DNA of 11,256 nt from Rhodospirillales bacterium Alpha_05 (GTDB taxonomy: Bacteria; Pseudomonadota; Alphaproteobacteria; Rhodospirillales; Rhodospirillaceae), in the NCBI GenBank assembly GCA_001603335.1, contig LUYR01000611.1, positions 1 to 11,256 on the forward strand, given 5' to 3'. The notes beneath the pieces are model-generated. The model worked only from the letters and a program-made list of their open reading frames with translations, did no database searches and was not told where the DNA came from. Made by a program: the position numbers and the translations under genes. Positions 7,131-11,256 of the stretch are shown piece by piece; positions within the stretch are counted from its first letter, which is position 1, and each line of letters opens with the position of its first letter.

Positions 7131-8068
7131 CATTCCTCCCGGTCGAGCTTCGCCATCAGTTCCACCCACTCGCGCTTCGACATGCCGCTCTGGTCCTGGG
7201 TCATCGGCTGGCCCGCGATCAGCGCCTTGATCACGTCGAGGTCCTTGGCGGAGAACGCCGCGCCGCCCATGCGGTAGTCGCGGAACGCCTCGAAGGTGGC
7301 GGGCACCCAGGCTTCCAGAACCTTCAGCATTTCCTCGGCGTAGACACGGATTTCGTACTGCGCGTGCGGATCGGCGCGCAGCGAGAGGAAGTGCATCAGG
7401 TTGTGCAGGTCGATCTTCCAGTACCACTGGGTATAGGTGTTGAGCGTCAGGTTCATCCGCGCGAGTTCGCGCGCGAGGCTGTCGCGCTCCGGGTCCACCG
7501 GATTGCCGTCGGCATCGGTGTTGAGGAGGTAGTCGTAGTGGTCGTAGCAGGACTCCGCGTCGGCGCGCAGCATGTTCAACACCGCCTGCGCCTGCTCGCC
7601 CTCGATCAGGTCGCCGCGCCCCTGGCGGTTCACCGACGACTGCGCCGCAAGCTGCTCGGGCGCGGGGATGTAGTATTCCTTGTCGAGGATCGAATAGCGC
7701 GCCGAGATCTCGTTGACGTTGGCGGTGCGGTGGCGAATCCACTGCCGCGCGACGAAGATCGGCAGTTTGACGTGGAACTTGATCTCGCACATCTCGAACG
7801 GCGTCGAATGGCGATGGCGCATCAGGTAGCGGATCAGGCCGCGATCCTCGGAGACCTTCTTGGTGCCGCGGCCGTAGGACACCCGCGCCGCCTGCACGAT
7901 CGCAGCATCGTCGCCCATGTAGTCGATCACCCGGACGAAGCCGTGGTCGAGCACCGGCAGCGCGCGGTAGAGCATCGCCTCGAGCGCGGGAACGGTGGGC
8001 CGCAGGGTCTGGTGCGACTGGGCGCGCAGGGCGTCGATCTCGGCGACCTGCTCGGGAGAAAGCGACAT
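7130..8068 (-). CDS. thyX: Flavin-dependent thymidylate synthase
   Basis: ThyX of 312 residues from ATG 8068, which makes dTMP from dUMP using methylenetetrahydrofolate, FAD and NADPH. The ThyX motif RHRX7S is present as RHRTANVNEIS at 112-122, with ARQW before it and ARYSILDKEYYIP after it. Other family segments are RYLMRHRHSTPFE (about 80-92), RELARMNLTLNTYTQWYWK inferred from ELARMNLTLNTYTQWYWKI, LHNLMHFLSLRADPHAQYEIR and the C-terminal YAEEMLKVLEAWVP. The length fits the longer alphaproteobacterial members. GAGGA at 8076-8080 lies 7 nt before the ATG, which fixes this start against the longer open frame (to 8224) that would run into the ssrA promoter. The thyX leader (8069 to about 8200) faces ssrA, with which it is divergent. 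phzF overlaps its stop. Confidence 0.96.
   Translation of the reverse strand: MSLSPEQVAEIDALRAQSHQTLRPTVPALEAMLYRALPVLDHGFVRVIDYMGDDAAIVQAARVSYGRGTKKVSEDRGLIRYLMRHRHSTPFEMCEIKFHVKLPIFVARQWIRHRTANVNEISARYSILDKEYYIPAPEQLAAQSSVNRQGRGDLIEGEQAQAVLNMLRADAESCYDHYDYLLNTDADGNPVDPERDSLARELARMNLTLNTYTQWYWKIDLHNLMHFLSLRADPHAQYEIRVYAEEMLKVLEAWVPATFEAFRDYRMGGAAFSAKDLDVIKALIAGQPMTQDQSGMSKREWVELMAKLDREE
7135..7140 (-). promoter_or_regulatory. Ribosome-binding site of phzF inside the last codons of thyX
   Basis: GGGAGG on the minus strand covers part of the Arg-Glu-Glu codons that end thyX. It is 4 nt before ATG 7130 and 1 nt before ATG 7133, which favours 7130. Placement just before the overlapping stop suggests translational coupling of phzF to thyX. 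Confidence 0.6.
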
Positions 8069-8180
8069 GGGAGAATCCTCGAACGAAAAAACCGGACCCG
8101 AGCATAGCCGCAACGGCGGCTTCTCCTCCACACCTACTTTGCACCGGTTCATTCGCCGCACGGGGTCGCGCGAATAACCC

Positions 8181-8209
8181 TTTCGCGACGCGCCGGTTCG
8201 CCTTATATC
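8181..8209 (+). promoter_or_regulatory. Candidate ssrA promoter
   Basis: A clear -10-like TATATC (8204-8209) has a weak -35-like TTTCGC (8181-8186) 17 nt upstream. Initiation would fall near 8215-8217, where the first paired base of the acceptor piece is found. The 9-mer CCTTATATC around the -10 also occurs in the mrp promoter region (5118-5126). The stretch 8081-8180, between the thyX ribosome-binding site and this promoter, shows no other gene. Confidence 0.45.
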
Positions 8210-8215
8210 TAGGGC

Positions 8216-8295
8216 GTCCAGCAATGGACTACGGTGCTAAACCCATGATGGAATAATCGTTACGGACCCGGGGGCAGTGCCCGGCGCCTCCACCA
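8216..8295 (+). ncRNA. ssrA: tmRNA acceptor piece
   Basis: About 80 nt. From 5' to 3': a possible small pseudoknot (stem GTCC 8216-8219 with GGAC 8226-8229; loop bases AGCA 8220-8223 with TGCT 8235-8238); the strand CCATGAT 8243-8249, which pairs with the coding piece; the T-arm 8268-8284; the 3' acceptor strand 8285-8291; A8292; and CCA 8293-8295. The length is close to that of characterised alphaproteobacterial acceptor RNAs. The 5' end is inferred from the promoter and first helix. Confidence 0.8.
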
Positions 8296-8322
8296 CTCTT
8301 CCCCCGACGAACTCGGGGTCCT
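8296..8322 (+). other. ssrA intervening segment with hairpin, removed on maturation
   Basis: This 27-nt spacer joins the encoded CCA to the first base of the coding piece. It folds into a 6-bp hairpin (8302-8307 with 8313-8318, loop CGAAC). In permuted tmRNAs this loop is cut out so that the two pieces are held only by base pairing. RNase P would be expected to generate the 5' end at 8323, as for a tRNA. Confidence 0.7.
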
Positions 8323-8540
8323 GGGGGCGAAACAGGATCGACGTGCGTGGTAAAGATCATGGTTGTGCTCGGCATGGTTCCGCCGATATCGGGCCATTTT
8401 TGTAGCTGCGAATGATAATCGCACTCAGGTTCTGGCTGCTGCGTAAGCGGTCTCCAGACCAAGCCTACAATTCCTAGTGCCTTGAGCGGTGCTAGGTGGG
8501 GATTGGGGCCTCCTAGCAACAGAAAGGCCCCACCTTTCTT
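8323..8540 (+). ncRNA. ssrA: tmRNA coding (mRNA-like) piece
   Basis: It begins with the 5' acceptor strand at 8323. After the helix 2 strand (8356-8362) there is a clear H-type pseudoknot matching PK1: stem 1 TCGGC 8369-8373 with GCCGA 8382-8386, and stem 2 ATGGTTC 8374-8380 with GGGCCAT 8391-8397. PK1 ends 10 nt before the resume codon at 8408, as in other tmRNAs. After the tag stop there is a short hairpin (8449-8452/8457-8460) and a 9-bp stem (8473-8481/8488-8496). The mature 3' end is not defined by sequence alone. Confidence 0.8.
8408..8446 (+). other. tmRNA tag reading frame, peptide (A)ANDNRTQVLAAA
   Basis: Resume codon GCG at 8408 is followed by codons for ANDNRTQVLAAA and a TAA stop (8444-8446). 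The preceding bases, GTAGCT, match the conserved context before the resume codon. The ANDN start is typical of alphaproteobacterial tags. The C-terminal Ala-Ala-Ala end is expected to be read by ClpX; common tags end LAA or VAA, so this one differs at the third-last position. The first Ala in parentheses would come from the charged tmRNA. Confidence 0.92.
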
Positions 8541-8544
8541 TTTT
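8494..8544 (+). terminator. Intrinsic terminator of ssrA
   Basis: AGGTGGGG (8494-8501) can pair with CCCCACCT (8528-8535), followed by a T-rich run (8535-8544, TTTCTTTTTT). An inner alternative pairs GGGGCC 8505-8510 with GGCCCC 8526-8531. Both end just before the T-run. The stem overlaps helices of the mature RNA, so it would form in place of them during transcription. Confidence 0.7.
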
Positions 8545-8651
8545 CCTTTCCCCGCGTTAATCGGCTTTCTCCCTCGGGAGAGTCTCCTTAATATGGGCCC
8601 GTTCTCGGGCACCATACGCCCGCAATCCATTGCCAAGGCGAGCCGTTGCCC

Positions 8652-9164
8652 ATGCAAGACGACCAGATTTTCGACTACGATGCGCTGGTGGAACTCGCGC
8701 TCAGGAGCGTGGTGCGCGAGGCGTTGATTCGCGCGGCCAAGCACGGCCTCCCCGGCGACCACCACTTCTACATCACCTTCCGCACCGACGCCGACGGCGT
8801 GCAGATGCCCGCCCACCTGAGGGAATCCCACCCGGAAGACATCACCATCGTGCTCCAGCACGAGTACTGGGACCTGGGCGTCGACACCGACGCACCGGAC
8901 AGCTTCGCCGTGACCCTCTCCTTCAACAACCGCCGCGAACGCCTCGTCGTGCCGTTGATGGCGGTCACCGGATTCGCCGACCCCTCGGCCAAGTTCGGCC
9001 TCCAGTTCCAGTATGAAGACGACTTCGAGGATTTCCTCGACGACGAATTGGCGGAGGACGTGCCTCCCCCGCCCGCGCCGGCTGCGCCCGCCTCGAGCGA
9101 CGAGCCACCGGCGACCGGCAGCGACCAGAAGGTCGTGGTGCTGGACGCGTTCCGAAAAAAATAA
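8652..9164 (+). CDS. sspB: SspB, ClpXP adaptor for ssrA-tagged proteins (alpha type)
   Basis: A 170-residue SspB of the alphaproteobacterial type. The folded substrate-binding domain covers about 5-115, with ALRSVVREAL, HHFYITFRT, PEDITIVLQHEYWDL, FAVTLSFNN, ERLVVPLMAVTGFADPS and FGLQFQ. A flexible acidic then Pro/Ala-rich linker follows (about 120-155). The C-terminal KVVVLDAFRKK is the ClpX-binding tail. SspB is a cytoplasmic dimer that holds the ssrA tag and tethers the substrate to ClpX. It lies about 110 bp after the ssrA terminator, so RNA and adaptor are neighbours. ATG 8652 is chosen. TTG 8646 is in frame two codons earlier and has AAGG 7 nt before it, so the start is uncertain by two residues. 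A small hairpin (8597-8601/8606-8610) lies in the leader, with TAATAT at 8589-8594 as a possible -10. The fumarase gene follows after 48 bp and may share the transcript. Confidence 0.95.
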   Translation: MQDDQIFDYDALVELALRSVVREALIRAAKHGLPGDHHFYITFRTDADGVQMPAHLRESHPEDITIVLQHEYWDLGVDTDAPDSFAVTLSFNNRRERLVVPLMAVTGFADPSAKFGLQFQYEDDFEDFLDDELAEDVPPPPAPAAPASSDEPPATGSDQKVVVLDAFRKK

Positions 9165-9212
9165 CAAGCGGACCGGGACGCAGCGCAAACATCGATACAG
9201 GGAAGCCAATCC

Positions 9213-10826
9213 ATGCCGTTTGATGCCGCCTATGCCGATATGTTCCCCCTCGCCCACGACGATACCCCCTACCGAAAGCTCACCGGCGACTACGTGAAAG
9301 TCGAAAAGCTCGGTGACAAGGAAATCGTCGTCGTCGATCCCAAGGCGATCGAACTCCTCACCTACGAGGCGTTCAAGGACATCAACCACCTCCTCCGCCC
9401 CACCCACCTCGCGCTGATGCGCAAGATCATGGACGACCCGGAGGCCTCGGCGAACGACCGCTTCGTCGCCCTCGAACTCCTCAAGAACGCCAACATCGCC
9501 GCGGGCATGGTCCTGCCGATGTGCCAGGACACCGGCACCGCGATCGTGATGGGCAAGAAGGGCCAGCAGGTCTGGACCGGCGGCGGCGACGCGGCGGCGA
9601 TCAGCGAAGGCGTCGGGCGGGTCTACAAGGACCTCAACCTGCGCTACTCGCAGAACTCTGCCCTCGACATGTTCGAGGAGGTCAACACCGGCAACAACCT
9701 GCCGGCGCAGATCGAGCTCTACGCCACCGAAGGCGACGCGTATAAGTTCCAGTTCGTCGCCAAGGGCGGCGGCTCGGCCAACAAAACCTTCCTCTACCAG
9801 CAGACCAAGGCGCTCCTCAACCCCGCCTCCCTGCGCAAGTTCCTCTCCGAGCAGATCAAGACCCTCGGCACCTCCGCCTGCCCGCCCTATCACCTCGCGA
9901 TCGTGATCGGCGGCACCTCGGCGGAAATGACGATGAAGACGGTCAAGCTCGCCTCCACGCATTATTACGACAACCTGCCCACCGAAGGCGGCAAGCACGG
10001 CCAGGCCTTCCGCGACACCGCGCTGGAGCAGGAAGTCTTCGAGATGACCCGTGCGTTCGGCATCGGCGCGCAGTTCGGCGGCAAGTACTTCTGCCACGAC
10101 GTCCGCGTCATCCGCCTGCCGCGCCACGGTGCGTCCTGCCCGGTCGGCATCGGCGTGTCCTGCTCGGCGGACCGCCAGTGCCTCGGCAAGATCACCCGCG
10201 ACGGCGTCTTCCTCGAACAGCTGGAATCCAACCCGGCCCAGTTCATGCCCGACGTAAAGTCGGAAAGCCTCGGCGGCGAGGCGGTCAGCATCGACCTCAA
10301 CCAGCCGATGCCCGAAATCCTCAAGACGCTGTCCAAATACCCGGTCAAAACCCGGGTGATGCTCACCGGCACGATCATCGTCGGCCGCGACATCGCCCAC
10401 GCCAAGATCAAGGAACGCCTCGACGCGGGCGAGCCGATGCCCGATTACCTCAAGAACCACCCGATCTACTACGCGGGCCCGGCCAAAACCCCGTCCAACT
10501 ACGCCTCGGGCTCGTTCGGCCCCACCACCGCCGGACGCATGGATAGCTACGTCGACCAGTTCCAGGCGGCGGGCGGCTCGATGGTGATGCTCGCCAAGGG
10601 CAACCGCTCGAAAGCCGTCACCGAAGCCTGCAAAAAGCACGGCGGCTTCTACCTCGGCTCGATCGGCGGCGCGGCCGCCCAGCTCGCCAAGGAATCGATC
10701 AAGAAGGTCGAACTCCTCGAATACCCGGAACTCGGCATGGAAGCCGTCTGGAAAATCGAGGTCGTCGACTTCCCCGCCTTCATCGTCGTCGACGACAAAG
10801 GCAACGACTTCTACGCCCAGATCTAA
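9213..10826 (+). CDS. Class I fumarate hydratase, 4Fe-4S
   Basis: A 537-residue class I fumarase, which interconverts fumarate and malate in the citric acid cycle in the cytoplasm. Three cysteines fit the 4Fe-4S ligands: Cys104 (LPMCQDTGT), Cys223 (GTSACPPYHL) and Cys317 (GIGVSCSADR). Their spacings (119 and 94) match, from memory, those of the structurally studied Leishmania enzyme. The same register places Asp106, Arg144, His305, Arg392, Thr438, Arg442 and Lys462 on its active-site residues. The N-terminal alpha domain and C-terminal beta domain are fused, as in E. coli FumA/FumB. ATG 9213 has AGGGA 9 nt upstream. Such enzymes are oxygen-sensitive and need Fe-S assembly, a possible link with the Mrp-like carrier upstream. 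Could be named fumA or fumB; the choice cannot be made from sequence. sspB precedes it by 48 bp; palindromes follow. Confidence 0.96.
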   Translation: MPFDAAYADMFPLAHDDTPYRKLTGDYVKVEKLGDKEIVVVDPKAIELLTYEAFKDINHLLRPTHLALMRKIMDDPEASANDRFVALELLKNANIAAGMVLPMCQDTGTAIVMGKKGQQVWTGGGDAAAISEGVGRVYKDLNLRYSQNSALDMFEEVNTGNNLPAQIELYATEGDAYKFQFVAKGGGSANKTFLYQQTKALLNPASLRKFLSEQIKTLGTSACPPYHLAIVIGGTSAEMTMKTVKLASTHYYDNLPTEGGKHGQAFRDTALEQEVFEMTRAFGIGAQFGGKYFCHDVRVIRLPRHGASCPVGIGVSCSADRQCLGKITRDGVFLEQLESNPAQFMPDVKSESLGGEAVSIDLNQPMPEILKTLSKYPVKTRVMLTGTIIVGRDIAHAKIKERLDAGEPMPDYLKNHPIYYAGPAKTPSNYASGSFGPTTAGRMDSYVDQFQAAGGSMVMLAKGNRSKAVTEACKKHGGFYLGSIGGAAAQLAKESIKKVELLEYPELGMEAVWKIEVVDFPAFIVVDDKGNDFYAQI

Positions 10827-10840
10827 GGGCGGCAAAACCC

Positions 10841-10855
10841 GCGGGCTCCGCCCGC
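10841..10855 (+). repeat. Small palindrome after fumarase
   Basis: GCGGGC 10841-10846 pairs with GCCCGC 10850-10855 around a 3-nt loop. It lies 15 bp after the fumarase stop and has no T-run. It is the first of four hairpins in this cluster. Confidence 0.6.
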
Positions 10856-10861
10856 ACCCGC

Positions 10862-10895
10862 GAGGGGCCTCAGGCCCCTCGACCCCTTTTGTTTT
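10862..10895 (+). terminator. Candidate terminator of the fumarase transcript
   Basis: An 8-bp perfect stem (GAGGGGCC 10862-10869 with GGCCCCTC 10873-10880, loop TCA) is followed after 6 nt by TTTTGTTTT (10887-10895). The T-run is not directly at the stem and is broken by G, so efficiency is uncertain. It is also part of the palindromic cluster. Confidence 0.5.
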
Positions 10896-11015
10896 CGCGC
10901 GCTAGCGCAATCCCCCCTCGCGACATCGGCGACAGGCTTATGGCGCTTCGCGCAAAAACAAAAGTAACGGGATCAAAGGGGCCTAGCCCCTTTGCGGGTC
11001 CAGGGCAGAGCCCTG
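10862..11015. repeat. Intergenic palindromic (BIME/REP-like) element
   Basis: Three hairpins and an outer inverted repeat lie in 154 bp: stem 10862-10869/10873-10880; stem CAAAGGGGC 10974-10982 with GCCCCTTTG 10986-10994; stem CAGGGC 11001-11006 with GCCCTG 11010-11015. CTTTTGTTTT (10886-10895) is exactly inverted at 10955-10964. The left unit (hairpin then TTTTGTTTT) is thus mirrored on the other strand by the right unit. Similar GGGTCCAGGGC-type intergenic palindromes are, from memory, frequent in GC-rich alphaproteobacteria. No second copy occurs in this window. Confidence 0.6.
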
Positions 11016-11256
11016 ACCTTCCTCCTTTTCTTACGAACGACGCCACATCCCCGCGCGCCGTGCTGTTGCTGGCGCATGGCGCGGGTGCGGCGATGGATAG
11101 CGAGTTCATGGACGCGATGGCGGCGGGGATCGCGGCGCGCGGCGTGAGCGTGGCGCGGTTCGAGTTTCCCTATATGCATCGACGGCGGATCGAAGGCGGC
11201 AAGCGGCCGCCGGACCGGATGCCGGTGCTGCTGGAGGCGTTCGGCGCGGCGGCGAC
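10940..11256 (+). CDS. Alpha/beta hydrolase (KANL3/Tex30-like), 3' end outside window
   Basis: The clear family part begins near 11054: RAVLLLAHGAGAAMDSEFM, then AAGIAARGVSVARFEFPYM and EGGKRPPDRMPVLLEAF. The LLLAHGAG strand-loop and the RFEFPYM...RPPDR segments fit the KANL3/Tex30-like alpha/beta hydrolases, whose substrates are unknown. The nucleophile and the other catalytic residues would lie past the window edge. The start is unresolved. The only in-frame ATG upstream is at 10940, giving an N-terminus (about 38 residues) translated from the palindromic element. GTG at 11060 is the only later conventional start, and it would cut into the first strand. Neither has a good ribosome-binding site (AGG is 3 nt before 10940). 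I annotate the longer form with low confidence in its start and high confidence in the gene. Confidence 0.7.
   Translation, partial: MALRAKTKVTGSKGPSPFAGPGQSPDLPPFLTNDATSPRAVLLLAHGAGAAMDSEFMDAMAAGIAARGVSVARFEFPYMHRRRIEGGKRPPDRMPVLLEAFGAAA

Larger units (their letters stand above)
8216..8544 (+). ncRNA. ssrA: Circularly permuted (two-piece, alpha-type) tmRNA gene
   Basis: tmRNA rescues ribosomes stalled on broken messages and adds a degradation tag. Here the tRNA-like 3' half comes first (8216-8295, ending in an encoded CCA at 8293-8295). An intervening spacer (8296-8322) follows, then the 5' half with tag frame (8323 to about 8540). The order is that of permuted alphaproteobacterial genes. 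The two halves form a 7-bp acceptor stem, GGGGGCG 8323-8329 with CGCCTCC 8285-8291. It includes a G3-U70 wobble and discriminator A (8292), the alanyl-tRNA synthetase identity set. A T-arm (stem 8268-8272/8280-8284, 7-nt loop GGCAGTG) follows the tRNA plan with a non-canonical loop. CCATGAT 8243-8249 can pair with ATCATGG 8356-8362, a helix 2 equivalent. The conserved tmRNA 5' sequence appears as GAAACAGGATCGACG, and the tag frame is at 8408-8446. Exact mature ends are inferred. Confidence 0.95.

Noticed and set aside
6312..8144. A 610-codon frame that could be read as a fused protein ending in PhzF
   Set aside because: Only the last 272 residues match a family. The earlier part is thyX read out of frame, and a ribosome-binding site marks an internal phzF start.
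8302..8318. Hairpin of 6 bp between ssrA halves as a terminator
   Set aside because: No T-run follows and it sits inside the permuted tmRNA precursor, so it is the intervening loop.
8229..10835. An 868-codon open frame on the minus strand
   Set aside because: It lies antisense to fumarase, sspB and ssrA, all of which have clear family or structural evidence. Its Val/Asp/Gly/His/Arg-rich composition is what the antisense of GC-rich coding DNA gives.
10870..11179. Small minus-strand frames over the palindromic cluster (10870-11109 and 10973-11179)
   Set aside because: They overlap the hairpins and the conserved hydrolase strand, and show no family features or ribosome-binding site.
1..11256. 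CRISPR array, insertion sequence, prophage or toxin-antitoxin locus
   Set aside because: No regularly spaced direct repeats, transposase, integrase or small two-gene toxin module was seen. Apart from the palindromic cluster, the window reads as core chromosome.

Overview
This is a GC-rich stretch of an alphaproteobacterial chromosome. The best evidence is a circularly permuted (two-piece, alpha-type) ssrA/tmRNA gene followed directly by an alphaproteobacterial-type SspB. A Mrp-type P-loop ATPase, ThyX and a class I fumarase also fit this group. A member of the Rhodospirillales or a nearby order is plausible, but genus cannot be fixed from the window alone. No CRISPR array, transposase, prophage gene, tRNA or rRNA was seen.

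Layout. On the minus strand, 1-854 is a partial, unrecognised protein with its 3' end outside the window. It lies behind holC (DNA polymerase III chi, 920-1387). A strong intrinsic terminator (1417-1444) closes the next minus-strand operon, hflK-hflC-degP (5053 down to 1471). This encodes the SPFH membrane complex HflK/HflC and a periplasmic Do-type serine protease with two PDZ domains. A divergent promoter region of about 160 bp separates hflK from a plus-strand mrp/apbC gene (5217-6308), which has a GTG start. mrp converges on a minus-strand pair, thyX then phzF-like (8068 down to 6312). The mrp and phzF stop codons are only 3 bp apart, and thyX and phzF overlap at TGATG.

The stretch 8069-8651 holds no protein gene. 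It contains the permuted ssrA: an acceptor piece with encoded CCA (about 8216-8295), an intervening hairpin (8296-8322), and a coding piece with pseudoknot and tag reading frame (8323 to about 8540), ending in a terminator. The tag reads ANDNRTQVLAAA. Next on the plus strand come sspB (ClpXP adaptor for ssrA-tagged proteins) and a class I [4Fe-4S] fumarase (9213-10826). A cluster of palindromes (10841-11015) follows. The window ends inside the 5' part of an alpha/beta hydrolase whose only upstream in-frame ATG lies inside that palindromic cluster.

Functional reading. Several genes serve protein quality control: HflK/HflC (which in characterised bacteria restrains FtsH), the DegP-like protease, tmRNA and SspB. 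The ssrA-sspB pair puts the RNA that encodes a degradation tag beside the gene for the adaptor that delivers tagged proteins. No wholly new system is evident. The points most worth checking are the tag sequence and folding of the permuted tmRNA, the unrecognised partial protein at the left edge, and the palindromic element that appears to extend a reading frame.
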